Below the pieces are notes generated by a model that saw nothing but the letters and a program-made list of their open reading frames with translations, did no database searches and was not told the DNA's origin. A stretch of 64,000 nucleotides of DNA from Capsaspora owczarzaki ATCC 30864 (taxonomy: Eukaryota > Opisthokonta > Filasterea), in the NCBI RefSeq assembly GCF_000151315.2, contig NW_011887308.1:557067-621066 (forward strand), in the 5' to 3' direction. This document shows positions 1-11,719 of this stretch, piece by piece; the first letter of the stretch is position 1, and each line of letters begins with the position of its first letter. Position numbers and translations under genes: made by a program.

Positions 1-31
<31 letters not shown>

Positions 32-724
32 CGCTCTCGCTGTCACTCACTCTCCTTTCACTTTGAGTGTCGTGCTTGCCTCGCGAAGGTGCACGCACGC
101 AGTGACTGATTCTCAATGCTATCGCACTGACCTTGTGATGCATCACGCGTCTCCGGTCAGTCACTGTGGCTTGGTTCTTTTTTCCGTTTTTTCTACTTTT
201 GGTTCTGATGTCGATCCTCTTCTCTTATCGCAAGAGTCACGCGCGTTTCCTCGACTTCTCCTCACCGCACCTCACCTCACTGGCAATGAAGTCATCATCA
301 CACTGGTTGGAACGAAAGTCGGAGAATCGGAGCCAAACGGTGACTTTTGTCAAAAAAAAAATGCTCCGTTCACGCTTTTTGTTTTTGTCCACTGGCGCCA
401 TACTCACCGGGGTTGGTGTGTGCATGCTGATGCGAATGTGAATGACAAAGTCATGCGACTCCAACCCATCTCCATCACAGAGCAGAGGATGGTCGTTGAA
501 AGCAGCACTGATGGCACTGTGAAGTGACGCCATAAAAATAAAAATAATAGTAATAATAATAATAATAGTAATTCATTTAATTCAATCACCATCATGCTCG
601 AATGCCATTCGCTGGCGATGAATCAATGACACACACACACAATGCCGAGGATGACTCCGCACTGACATGGTATTCTCGCTTGCTTATTCCAATTTGTCAA
701 TGCAATGTGTGTGTGTGTGTGTAG
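1..724. other. Region upstream of the sedolisin exons; (TC)n at the window edge
   Basis: A (TC)n microsatellite occupies about the first 28 bases. An A/T-rich (AAT)n-like stretch lies near 535-575 and short (CA)n/(GT)n runs lie near 630-645 and 707-722. The first exon of the sedolisin gene, which should carry its signal peptide, ought to be here or off the left edge. I could not identify it: several hydrophobic reading frames exist (for example from 166 and 361), but none joins convincingly in the phase that the next exon needs. Confidence 0.5.
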
Positions 725-2566
725 CATCGCAGACATCCCCGCCGACTGGCAACTCGCCTCGGCCATCCGCGCATCCGTCCACCCTGTGCTCAAGGACCAG
801 CGCATGCTCGTCCACCTCGGCCTGCAGCAAAGCAACGTTGACATTGTCAACGCCAAGTTCCACTCTGTCTCCAACCCCCAGAACGCTGACTTTGGTACGT
901 GTGGCTGAGCGAATTGAAATCACAAAAAGTTGTCACTTTGACCTCACTTTGACCATCATCATTATCATCATCGTCATCATCCGCTTGATACCTGCTTGTA
1001 GGCAAGTTCCTGACCCGCGAGGAGCTCCGTCAACTCGTCGCCCCGTCTGCTGAGACCATCGAGTCGGTCGTTGCTTGGCTCTCGGCCAACAACGTTGTCG
1101 GCATCGAGTTCACCCACTCGAACGACTTTATCCGCGTCCGCCTCACCCCCGCCCAGATCGAGCAGCTCTTCAACGTCGAGCTCTTCCAGTACCAGTCGGC
1201 CTCCAACCCCGAGGTTTCGATTGTCCGCTCGGCCACCCACGCCGTCGTTCCCTCGGTTGTTGCCAAGTACATCAACCTCGTTCACGGCTTCACCCATTTG
1301 TAAGCCCACCAATGCTGCCTCTGCCCTTTGGTTGACTGCCAACCAACCTTTTCAGGTTTGCTCAACTCATTACGCCTCCTTTGTTTTTTTTTTTTTTTTT
1401 TGTTTTTTTTTTTGGTCTTCCTTTTTCTTTGTTTCTTTCTCTTTTTCTTCCCTAGCCCCATCCTCAAGAGCAACGAAAATAAGGGTGCTAACAAGCTCGG
1501 CGCCACCGGCTCCGTCACTCCCCAGGTCATCAAGAAGATGTACTCTGTCACTGACGTCTTCTCGGGCCGCACGAACGCCTCCCAGGCTGTTGCCGAATTC
1601 CAGGGCCAGTCCTTCTCGTCGAGCGATCTCGCCAAGTTCCTCTCTGCCTTCAGCCTGCCCAGCCAGACCGTCCGCAACATCACCGGCCCCAACACTGACG
1701 TTGCCCACATTGAGGCCAACCTTGATGTCCAGTACATTATCGCTTCCGGCCAGGGCATCCCCACCGATGTGTACCTCGCTGCTGGCGAAGACTTCAACCT
1801 GATTGGCTGGATTACCGACGTCGAGGCCAACGCCAACTCTGCGCTCGTCTGGTCTGTCTCGTATGGCGAGAACATTGCCTCACAAACCGTGGCTGACGTC
1901 AACCGTCTTGATGTCGAGTTCCAGAAGGCTGCCATTCTCGGCCACACAATCATTTTCGCCTCTGGCGACTCTGGTGTCTACTCGCGTGGCGCCACCTACC
2001 TCAAGTTCCACCCCGGCTACCCCGCGTGCATGGCCTCTGTCATCTCGGTCGGCGCCACCGAGTACAACGACGACGACACCGAGACCCAGACCACCAACTG
2101 GTCTGGTGGCGGTTTCGCCCTCAGCAACTACGTCAACGCCTCCCAGGCTCCCTGGCAGATTGCCGCCGTCCAGGCCTACCTCAACTCTGGTGTCGAGCTT
2201 CCCCCGTCTGGCCAGTACGACGCCATGGGCCGTGCCTTCCCCGACGTCTCGGCCTTCGGCCTGAACTTCCAAATTTACGAGGGTGGCTTCGCCTCCTCGG
2301 TCTCTGGCACCAGTGCCGCCGCCCCGACCTTTGCTGGCATCTTCTCGCTCGTCAACGACGCCCGTCTTGCTGCTGGCAAGAGCCCCCTCGGCTTCCCCGC
2401 CTACTTCCTCTACCAGAACGCCCAGGCCTTCAACGACATCAAGATTGGCTACAACAAGGCCAGCGGTCTCTACGGCTTCCACGCCACCACCGGCTTTGAT
2501 CCCCTGTCGGGCCTCGGCACCCCCAACTACACCCGCCTGAAGGCCGCTGCTCTTGCCCTCCCTTAA
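725..2566 (+). CDS. Sedolisin / tripeptidyl-peptidase I-like serine protease (5' end missing)
   Basis: Secreted or lysosomal serine-carboxyl protease of family S53, the family of human TPP1, which removes tripeptides from protein N-termini at acid pH. Three exons are clear: 725-894, 1002-1299 and 1456-2566, with GT-AG introns; the second intron has a long T run. The first two exons encode the activation prodomain (IPADW, GKFLTREEL). Exon 3 is the catalytic domain. The Glu and Asp of the triad sit in EANLDVQY, the oxyanion Asp in FASGDSG and the nucleophile Ser in SGTSAAAP. C-terminal Asp residues in FNDIK and FDPLSGLGTP fit the family calcium site. The exon at 725 starts in mid-codon, so an upstream exon with the signal peptide must exist but is unidentified. 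All recognised catalytic residues are present, so it should be active. Confidence 0.93.
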
Positions 2567-2752
2567 ACAAAGAAGCGAGCAATCAGCTGCGGTTGTTGTT
2601 GTAGTTGTTGTTGTTGTTGTTTTTTCCAATCAATACAGATTGTCTCTACTTGATTGTTCATGACGTCCGTGTTTGTTGTGATCCACAGTTCATCACCTAG
2701 ATTTAGCTGTTCAGTCCTTTACTTTGATTTTATTTCTGGGGGTTTCTGAGAA

Positions 2753-3761
2753 ATGAGTTCGGCCGACCCCGCGCAACTCTTCGACGGGCCCGTCGGCTCG
2801 GGTAGCGGCGGCAATGCGTCTGCAAGCAGCAAGAGCACCGCAGCGCCATCCAGCAGCACCACTAACACTAACGCATATCTGTAAGCGAGATTGAGGGTGG
2901 ATGTTCAGTGTGAGACGTGGCAAAGCGCTCTTCTCTTGCAACCCTCAGCCGTCGGGCTCTGGTTTCGATTCACTTATGTTACGTGCCTCTCGTTTGTTGA
3001 CTTTTGGGGTGGCGGGGGTTTTGGGGCCTTTGGGTAGACATCCAGTGGCCGTCGCCTTCCACCTGCTCTTCCGCACGGGCGCCGTGCTCGCGTACTTGCT
3101 CTGCGGCTTCTTCTCGGACAACTTTGTGACCAACTTTATTGTGATTGTCATGCTGCTCTCGTTGGACTTCTGGACGGTCAAGAACGTCAGCGGACGCATC
3201 CTCGTTGGCCTGCGCTGGTGGAACGAAGTCAAACCCGACGGCCAGACAATGTGGCGCTTCGAGTCGCGCAAGGTAACGTTCAGCATGTTGTGCACAATTT
3301 GGCACGATCTGTGCTGTGTGGAAATTTTGGTTTTGGACGATGGAGGAGGGGGGTGGGGTGGAACATTTTTGTCCGTGCATCCGCTAATCGGTCGAATCTC
3401 AACCTGTAACCACTTTGATGGCTTCTTCTTGGTGTAGGACACGTCCGGCATCGACGCCAACGAATCAAGGCTCTTCTGGATCACGCTGTATCTCTACACG
3501 GCTGTGTGGCTGTTATTCTCAATCCTCAACCTGGCCCTCAAGTTCCAGTGGCTTCTCGTCGCTTTTGTTGGCTTGGCCCTGAATCTCGCCAACGTTATTG
3601 GCTACACAAAGTGCGACAAGAATGCAAAGCAAAAGCTCGCCAACCTTGCAGGCAGCTTTGTAACACCCAGCATGGTGACTTCCGCTGCAAAGACGCTCAT
3701 CTCGATGGCCACCTCCAGCAGTAGCAACAACAACCAAACACGGCAACCGTCTGGAGTTTGA
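2753..3761 (+). CDS. TVP23: TVP23/FAM18 Golgi membrane protein
   Basis: Small multi-pass protein of late Golgi vesicles, implicated in Golgi-endosome traffic in yeast. Three exons: 2753-2880, about 3039-3272 and 3438-3761. The join after NTNAY reads LHPVAVAFHLLFR, typical of the family. The signature run SLDFWTVKNVSGR, then LVGLRWWNEV and FESRK, is nearly as in yeast and human members. Three to four hydrophobic segments follow one another (HLLFRTGAVLAYLLCG, FVTNFIVIVMLLSL, LYTAVWLLFSILNLAL, WLLVAFVGLALNLANV). The N-terminus is a Ser/Gly/Ala-rich cytosolic tail and the C-terminus ends in a polar Ser/Asn tail. The ATG at 2753 is the first in frame. It is convergent with NUBP1, with about 225 bp between the stop codons. 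Confidence 0.95.
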
Positions 3762-3789
3762 GCGAGCTCGATATAGTTTTTGTTTCGTG

Positions 3790-3823
<34 letters not shown>

Positions 3824-3987
3824 TAGGCTGCGTGCCAGTGATGCAATAAGAATTGCTTAATATTGTTTTCCAATGCGGCGAAACGAAATCAAAAACAAAC
3901 AAAACACAAACACACACACTTCCAACGTTATGCTGGAAACGAAAATGGTTATCATGGCAAAAAAAAAAGGAGCAGGACGCGAGAGCA

Positions 3988-4672
3988 TTAGTGTGCACCG
4001 GCAGGATGAGCCTCGCAGTGAGCCTTGATTTGGCCAATGATGCTGTTGTAGGCCACAACGGCAGGTGAGTCGGCAATTTCGTCCAGATAGCTCTTGCCCT
4101 CATCGCAAGCGCGTCCTATCCTAGGATCTAGTGGAATGCGTCCCAAGAATGGCACAGCCATGTCTGCTGCCATTTTGGCGGCGCCGCCAGTCGTGGGAGG
4201 GAAGATTTGAGATTCGTTCTGGAACCGTTGGAGCAATCGAAAAGGTCAATCACCCAAAGCTGAAACGTCCGCTGAATGCAACGCAAGTGTTGCTCAAACG
4301 ACATACCTTGCAGCTCGGGCAGACAAACCCACTCATGTTTTCAATGACACCAATGACGGGCAGTTTGACCTTGCGGCAAAAGTTGATTTCCTTTCGCACA
4401 TCGCTGAGAGCGACTTCTTGAGGAGTAGTGACAATCACAACACCGTCCACATGCGTCGTGGCCAAGTACTGAGAAATGGACAAGTGCTCGTCCGACGTGC
4501 CTGGCGGTGTGTCAACAACCAAGTAATCGAGCTCGCCCCAGTCCACGTCTTTGAGGAATTGCTTGATCAGTGCTGTGCATCGATTCGACAATGGAGTGAG
4601 TACCAAAAAGACAAGAGCGCTGCTCAAAACAACAAAACGAGAAGTCGGGCCCCCGCCCCCAAAAAAAAACAC

Positions 4673-4707
<35 letters not shown>

Positions 4708-5535
4708 AAAAAAAAAAAAAAAAAACGTACTGTTCTTCTTGGGTCCGCGCCAAATAATGGCCTCGTCGGGGTTGGGCAACAAGAAGGAGGCCGACATGAC
4801 ACCGAGATTGTCAGCAACAAACACGGGCGACCAACCACTGGCGCTCTGGTGCACCTGCTCTCCTTCGAGACCCATCACTTTGGGAATGGAAGGGCCGCAA
4901 ATGTCGATATCGAGCACGCCGACCTAGGACGAACAGACGAATTGAAGCAAAGTGATAAGCAAGTAACAAGCGAGTGAGTTTGATGCCATGGACCCCGTGG
5001 ATTGACCAACACAGAACGAGCAGAGTCGTTGGTACCTGGGTTGCCTCATTTCGAGCAAGTCCAAAGGCCAACTGCGCAGTGACCGTGCTCTTGCCAACGC
5101 CGCCCTTGCCAGACAGGACGAGGATCTTGTGTTTGATCGTGCTCATCCGCTGACGGACTTGCTCGACGTCTGCGACCAACCAAAGCGGCCAAAACGGAGA
5201 TTTGTTTGTAGTTCGGTCAGCAGCAGCAGCAGCAGCAGCAGCATGAGACGAGATCACCAGCAGCCCGCTGCAACGAGCGCTCTGCCATGGTGATGGTGGA
5301 ATGCACGCAAAGTGTTGGAAGCAGGGAGAGGGGGGGGAGAGGCGTACCTGGGTCGGGGCCGGCTGGGCGGGACGACGCGCAGATGGTCTGGTTTGGGCAG
5401 CCCGCACACGCGGCCGACTTGCCCGCTGCATTGCTATCCGTGCCAGGGCAATCTGCAACGGGAGGGGAGGAGGGGGCACAGGGTTGAGTGACAATGGGTG
5501 CCAGTGCAAGCACATGTACTGCGCAGCGAAGGTCC

Positions 5536-5570
<35 letters not shown>

Positions 5571-5678
5571 TCTCTCTCTCTCTTCCTCTCTCTCTCTCTC
5601 TCTCCCTCTCTTCTTACGCTCTGGTGCGTCTTCGGGCACGTCGGCGCTGCGATTCTGAACATCCACTTGCGTTGACAT
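3988..5678 (-). CDS. NUBP1: Cytosolic Fe-S cluster assembly scaffold NUBP1/Nbp35
   Basis: P-loop NTPase scaffold of the cytosolic iron-sulfur assembly pathway, acting with Cfd1/NUBP2. Six exons, 5' to 3': 5678-5618, 5452-5348, 5169-5036, 4923-4732, 4572-4306, 4218-3988. The N-terminal ferredoxin-like Cys motif C-x13-C-x2-C-x5-C, which separates NUBP1 from NUBP2, is complete and begins at HCPGTDS. The deviant Walker [12 protein letters not shown], the switch region [21 protein letters not shown] and the C-terminal CPSC motif that binds the bridging cluster are all present. Intron 1 holds a (TC)n microsatellite (GA on the gene strand). Intron 4 holds an A run on the + strand of about 50 bases, which is T on the gene strand. 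The N-terminal extension before HCPG is short, as in animals and fungi. Confidence 0.95.
5533..5612. repeat. (TC)n microsatellite in NUBP1 intron 1
   Basis: An interrupted TC dinucleotide tract of about 80 bases lies between exons 1 and 2 of NUBP1. Predicted Arg-Glu-rich and Leu-Ser-rich reading frames here are microsatellite translations, not proteins. Confidence 0.9.
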
Positions 5679-5892
5679 GATTTGTCAAGGACAAGGCTTT
5701 TGTGTCTGTTCTTTTTGGATTTTGAAGAGTGACACGAACTTTGCAAAGGGGACGGTTACATTTGTATTATGGTCGATGAAACTGGTGGAACAAGAGGTGC
5801 ATTGAAAGCTCAGCACACGACCAGCAAAGCCGACACACAACACCCTTCAAGAGAAATTGTGGGCTTCAATAGACAAAAAGAAAAAAGCCTCG

Positions 5893-6368
5893 TTTTAATT
5901 CTTCTTGGTCTTGGTAGCCGCCTTCTTGGGCTTTGCAGCTTGCGCGGTCTTGGTCTTGGCAGCCACCTTCTTGGGCTTTGCAGCTTGCTCAGTCTTGGCA
6001 GCCGCCTTCTTGGGCTTTGCAGCCGCCTTCTTGAGCGTGGCAACAGGCTTTTTGCCCGGAGCGGGGGCCTTCTTGGCAGCCTTAGCATCCGAAGCTCTTA
6101 CTTCCTTGCGGGTCGGCGCTTGTTTGTCAGCAGCGGCTCTGCTCGCAGCAAGGGCCCCCTTGGCCTTCCTGGCAGAAATGGAATCAAGTTCCACCTTCTG
6201 GACAGCGGCGGTCTTGGCGGGCGCAGCCTTCTTGGCAGCAGCGGCCACCTTGGCGACCTTGCTCACGGCGCCAGACCGGGGCGTGTAGTCGTCGTAGCGA
6301 TAGCCATAGCCGTCGACGTGTTGCTGCAGCATGCAACAACGAGATGATTTGCTTGTGAGTCCCAAAAC

Positions 6369-6408
<40 letters not shown>

Positions 6409-6638
6409 ATACACAAAACGAAAAAAACAAAGTGTTCCAGTGCGTCCAGCGACCCCGTGAAAATACACAGTCCACTTACATCCTCGTCCTTCCACTGGAA
6501 CTTGACGCTGACTTTGGTGGGGTCGACGTCAGCGGCGGTGACGGATCCCATGGCAGCCGAAACGGCAGCAGCAACCTTGCGCTTGACGGCTTCCGTACGC
6601 ACAGCCTTGTTGAGCCAAGTAATATAGACGTGGGGCAT
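5893..6638 (-). CDS. Tautomerase (4-OT-like) domain fused to a histone H1-like Lys/Ala/Pro tail
   Basis: Two exons, 6638-6480 and about 6329-5893. The ATG at 6638 is directly followed by Pro, and MPHVYITWL looks like the start of the 4-oxalocrotonate tautomerase superfamily, where Pro2 becomes the catalytic N-terminal base after Met removal. The first about 55 residues have the family's size and pattern, including a central Lys/Arg/Ala helix and a VSVKFQW strand. After a GYGYRYDDY linker comes about 130 residues of AKPKKAAAK and KKAAPAK repeats, like the disordered tail of histone H1 or a nucleolar protein. A good acceptor lies immediately before the ATG, so there is probably a non-coding first exon further right. 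The tautomerase call is inference from a short domain. The alternative is a linker-histone-like basic protein with an unrelated N-terminus. The intron carries a + strand A run of more than 35 bases. Confidence 0.6.
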
Positions 6639-6659
6639 TTCTGAAACAAACAAACAAAA

Positions 6660-7647
6660 AAAAATACAAAGAAAATGTGATCAGTTGATTGAGTCGAGAT
6701 AACATTTAGTGAGGGAGTCAGTAGCGGATTTGTTTGAGGCTTGGCGGAACATTTGCGCATACGGAAAGTTTTCCCGCCAAAAAAAAAACAACAAGAAAAA
6801 CCAAAAAAAAAAAAAACAAAAATAAAAATAAAAGAAAGAAGAGAGCACCACCACGCCCGCCGCCTCGTCCGCCCGTCCTCGCAGACTCGGTCAATCGGGA
6901 GGGGACTTTTTGTTCCAAGCAGGCGTGGTGCAGGAAGAGGAAGCGAGGAGGGTTGAGCTGGACGTGATGATGGAGAGATCGTCCCTCTGCCAAATGCCTG
7001 CGTTCGCTGCTGCTGCTCTGCCCCAACCCCCCTTCAGCCAGCCACGCTCCGTCAAAGTCAAGTCACACACACACACACACACACAACTCCCCCCTCCCTT
7101 CGTATGAATTGGAACCTGCACGGAAAGTTGTGCGTGTTGTGGCTGACAATGCGTTTTGCATTGCGTTTTTCAAACATTCAAAAACAAACAAAAAAAAAAA
7201 AAAAAAAAAAGCCAACCGATAGATAATCAAAACAAAAACTGGTTTCAAACACAAAATCCAACCAACAAAAATACACGCAACGCGAATCACAGTTTGTTGA
7301 AAAATCGAGCGGCTTTGCTTTCTTTGAACGACGGAATCCACGTTGAAGGGCAAGTTGCTCGAGACGGTTGACCGCGCGAGACAGTCGCAAACAAACAAAC
7401 GCGCGACCACCAAAAAGCAACCAGACACACACACTCTCAATGTAGACAAAACTGGGTTAACGACGTCATCCTGCATTGAAGATGAGACAGACAGTTGCTC
7501 GAGACAGTCGCAAGCACCCAAACAAGGAACGGTCACAAAATGAATCAATGAATTCATGAACGGAACCGAACAACAGCTCAGTCCCTCAGTTTGGCTCGCT
7601 TGTTTGGTTTTTTTGAATTTTGAGGAAGCACGAGTAGCGCCAGCCAC
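6660..7647. promoter_or_regulatory. Shared upstream region of the tautomerase-tail gene and GGA
   Basis: About 1 kb between two divergently transcribed genes. It contains A-rich and (CA)n tracts (around 6780-6835, 7062-7084 and 7190-7210) and no convincing coding exon. It should hold both promoters and perhaps the non-coding first exon of the minus-strand gene. I see no clear TATA box. Confidence 0.4.
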
Positions 7648-10600
7648 ATGTCTGAACTGGATCCTGGCACGGTGGAGGCCAACATGCGCGTCCTGCTTGG
7701 TAAGTGCCGCGAAACGGAGAGCGAGAGTGACGTTCGAGAGCGAGTGTGTGAGCAACAAGTTGGAACGAGCACAAAACCGAACAGACCTCGATTGTCCCTT
7801 TGAATCCACCACCATCCGTCCGACCTGTCATCGTTGTGATGAAGCAGTACTATCGCGAGTGGGTGTTTTCCCCCGAATCGGACATCCCTCACACACACAC
7901 ACAACGTCACTTTCGAACTGCCAGCAAGGCGAAACGAGTGTTTTTTTTTTTGTTTTTTTTTTTTTGTTTTTTCCCTTTCGTGCTGCATCGTCGTCTTCCG
8001 CCCTCCATTCAGCGCGGCTTTGGCAGTCATCCTTGTCTCTCCATCTATTTCGTGTGCTTGTGTGCTTGTGTGTGTGTTTGGATGCAGCCGTGCGAGTGCG
8101 CTGCGTTCATGGCTGATTGCGTCCCCCCTCAGTCAGGTGCTTTTGGCCCGTTTTTGTCCTCCCTTCAGCTTTCTCTACTGCTTCACTCTCGCAGCCATTC
8201 ACTCACTCTGCCTGTCACCAAAGACAACTTGCGAGCTTGTGATTTCATTCTGACGTTTTTCGTGTTTGTTTGTGTTTGTGCGTGCGCAGCCAAGACGTGC
8301 GACTACAAGAACGAGCAGGAGGATTGGGGCGCAATCACTGACATTATCGACACGATCAAGCGCGCGCAGCTCCCGACAGGGTGAGTTCCTCGTGAAGATT
8401 TTTGTTTGGAAGGTGGAAAGGGGGTGGGGGAAGCGGGCAATGATAGGTGTCGTGGTGTTGTGATGCTGTAGATGGCACGGCTCAGCCACTTTGTGCGCAA
8501 CTTCAATTTCCTCGCTCATTCACTCACTCACTCACTCATTTTGCTCGGTAGACCCGTTGTCGCTGCAAACCTCATCGTCGAATACATTCGCCTGCCCAAC
8601 GCCAAGATGGCTGGGTATGCATTGACCGTGCTTGATGCGGCGCTCAAGAATGGCGGCATGCCGTTCCAGGATGTTGTGGGCAAATTCAAGTTCCTGAACG
8701 AGCTCGTCAAGCTCGTCTCCAAGAAGGTAAGAGACCCAACAAATTTCGTGCAGGATTTGGGAGTTGGGGCAGGGGGGGGGGCAAGAGAAGGGGTGATGTA
8801 ACCGCCAGCACAAGATGGCTTTTCAGCCACAGCGCTTCGTTTTGAGCCAATCTTGACGTGTGTGATCTCTTGTAGTATGCCCCAAACACCCCAGAGCCTG
8901 TGCGAAAGCGCATTCTGCAGCATCTGCAAGAGTGGGCTCTGACGCTGCCCCACCATCCCAAACTCATGGAGGCGTATCAAATGCTGAAGAGCCAAGGCTT
9001 TGAGTTCCCTCTTGCGCCGAACGAAGGTGCCCCCGTCATGCGGCCCGACTCGGATGTAAGAATTGTCTCTGCATTGTTGTAGAAGCTGGCTTTGTCAGAC
9101 AAGTGCAAACCCCGCTCACACCTGCCGTCTCGAATGCGACATTGTCAGTTCCTTGAAAAGGACCGCAGCATGATCAAGGCTATGGACAACCGCCAAGTAA
9201 AAGAGGTAAATGCCCCAAATGTCCAGGAACATTCGTTGATTACGTTTGACTCGCTGATCAAGCTTGACTCAAACTCTTCTTGTTCATTGTATTTTTTTTT
9301 TCAGCATCTGGATAAACTGCTCAAGAGCAAGGACAAGCGAGACATCCAGCGCGCCAACATTCTCATCAAAGAGATGTACAGCAATGTATGCAAAAACAGG
9401 GGGTGGGGGGGGGGTCAACGAAGAGCTGTTGGTTTGAAAATAGAAAAGTCATGCCCACATCTTTTTCTTTTTTTTGTGTGTCCTCGTCGGGGTCGCTTTG
9501 CCACAGGACAACAAGATTGAGCAGCGTGACCGAAAGCTCCAGTCCGACCTCGAGCTTGTGCGCAACAACATTCATCTCTTCAACGAAATGATTGTGAACG
9601 CCACGGACGGCTCGCTTGCCACGAACGATGTGATTGTGGATTTGCACACGTCGCTCACCAAAGTCTCTCCCCGCTTGGTCGGCTTGATCGACAAGCTCAC
9701 GGACAAGGATCCCGGTATGTACCTTGTCAGGCGCAACTATGCCATTGCAACCAAGCCAACCCTCACACTTTGCTCTCCCAATAATCACCACTGTAATAGA
9801 ACTCGAGGAGGTGTTGCTGCTCAACGACTCGGTCAATCGCGCACTGGAAAACTATGGTCGTATCCAGACTGGTCAGCCCGTGCAAATGGTGTCTCAGGAT
9901 TTGCCGGCCGTGCCCTCGACCGCCGACCAGGTTGCTGCAGCCGGTGCCGCAGTTGCCAAGCAGTCGGACACGCTGATCGACTTTGATTTCTCCGCTTCTG
10001 CCGCCAGCACCGCCGCCCCTGCTCCGCGAAAGAGTGACGTCAGTCTGTTGGACGAGCAGCTGTTGGCGCTTGGACTCGATGGCATGCCATCGCCAGCCGT
10101 TAACGCAGCACCTGCGGCTCCGACGGACGCTTCGTCCCTTGCTGGCCTGTCGTTCACTCCTGTCGCGCCCTCGTATGGATTTGCTGGCACCGCCAGTTTC
10201 CCCGCTAACGCGTTTGGAGGTGCACCCGCCGCCAATCCGTTCGGCGCACCTTCGGCATTTGGGGCGCCTGCTGCGTTCGGCGCTCCAGCCACCTTCGGCG
10301 CTCCAGCTGCATTTGGAGCACCCGCATTCGGTGTCGCACCACCCGCCATCAACCAGTTTGGAGCACCCATGGGCGGCTTCCCCCAACCACCGCAGTCGCA
10401 ACCACAACAACCTCATATCCAGCAGCAGCCTTTCGGCGCGTTCGCAGCACCGGCCCCTGGGGGTCGCAGCATTCCCCCTTCGGCCATCAACGCAGCCATG
10501 TTCGCTGAAGCGTCTGCCGCTCCTGCACCCGCACCCGCGCCTGCTTCTGTTCCTGCAGCGAAACCGGCCGCTCCGTCGTTCTTTGATCCGTTTGCCGACT

Positions 10601-11716
10601 TTGCAACCATCCCCAACTCTGCTGCCCCAGCTGCTGCTCCAGCTGCTGCAGTTCCCGCCATGCTTTCGGCTGCTCCTGCTGCGGCCGCCACCTCGTCCCC
10701 TTCCTTTGGCGCACCCCTCGTGCCGTCCCCCTCCTCCCACGCAGCGCCAGTGTCAACGACATCTACTTCGCTCGGCATGTCGGACATTGATGCCCTCCTC
10801 GGCCTTGATGCACCTGTGACCACCGCTGCTCCTGTCGCTGTAATCTCCCCCGTTGCCGCCTCCCCCGTCGTTAGCAACGTGTCCGCCGCCCTTCCCAACA
10901 TTGACGACATGCAGGTCTCCATGGAGTCTGTGGAGCTAAGTACGTGAACAATGGTTGTGTTGCTTTTTTAAAAAAAAAAATCTTTCGGGCTAATGTTTGA
11001 TGGGCTGCTTGGATTGGCAGGCAACACTCCTCCGTTGAACGTCTTTGACAAGAATGGCCTGCGTGTCATGTTCCATTTCGCCAAGAACACGCCGCACCCC
11101 AAGGTGTACGTGGTCGTGCTCGTGTACTCAAACTCTCTTCCCTCCGCCATGAGCAACTTTGTCTTCCAGGTGGCCGTGCCCAAGGTAAGATTGTTGTGTT
11201 GGCGAGGCCTGTCTCGGTTTTTACTTGTTGTGTTTTGGTTTGAAATCCCCTCATTCTGCCCTTCTACTGTCATTTTTTTGTTTTTCTGTTTGTTTGTTTT
11301 TTTTTTTTTTTGTTTGTTTGTTTGTTTGTTTGTTTGTTTTTTGTTTTGTTTTTTTTTTTTGTTTGTTTTTTTGCGCAGACCATGAAAGCCCGCCTTCTTC
11401 CTGCGTCGGCCGATGAGCTTCCCGCTTTCAACGTCCTCAAGGGCCCCTCGTCGGCGACCCAAATTGTGCTCATCTCAAATTCCTCGGATGTAAGTCCAAG
11501 TTTGCCCTTCCCCCCCCCCCGCTCTGTTTGGAGGAAGAAGCGTTGTTGCAGCAGTAGTTTTTGGAGGAAGAAGCGTTGTTGCAGCAGTTGTGTGAGGTGA
11601 TGCTCACTTGACAGCATTTCTGAACTCAGCAACCCGTCCGCGTCCGCTTCCGCATCAACTATACATTGAATGGCGCACCAATCAGCGAGCAAGGCGAGGC
11701 GTCTGGATTCCCTTAA
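7648..11716 (+). CDS. GGA: GGA-type clathrin adaptor (VHS-GAT-hinge-GAE)
   Basis: Golgi-localised, gamma-ear-containing, ARF-binding adaptor for sorting cargo from the trans-Golgi network to endosomes. Eleven exons sum to 2346 nt (781 aa): 7648-7699, 8290-8380, 8552-8726, 8876-9055, 9149-9205, 9305-9385, 9507-9714, 9800-10939, 11021-11184, 11379-11489, 11630-11716. Exons 1-4 give the VHS domain (WGAITDIIDTIK, VGKFKFLNELVKLVS, EAYQMLKSQGF). Exons 5-8 give the GAT three-helix region (RANILIKEMYSN, LLLNDSVNRALENY). Exon 8 continues into a long Ala/Pro/Gly-Phe hinge with a FGAPA-type repeat, clathrin-box-like LIDFDF and LLGLDA motifs. Exons 9-11 give the gamma-ear (GAE) domain (PLNVFDKNGLRVMF, YTLNGAPI). 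The frame stays open across all joins. Confidence 0.95.
11527..11588 (+). repeat. Two-copy 29-bp direct repeat in GGA intron 10
   Basis: An identical 29-base segment occurs at 11527-11555 and 11560-11588, a period of 33 bases, between GGA exons 10 and 11. It is a simple tandem duplication with no coding meaning on this strand. Confidence 0.9.
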
Positions 11717-11719
11717 CTT

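Noticed and set aside
1880-2629. Minus-strand frame of about 250 residues opposite the sedolisin exon
   Set aside because: Val/Gly/Glu-rich shadow of a GC-rich coding exon; the plus strand has a complete catalytic domain.
5498-5747. Arg-Glu-rich and Leu-Ser-rich proteins
   Set aside because: Translations of the (TC)n microsatellite in a NUBP1 intron.
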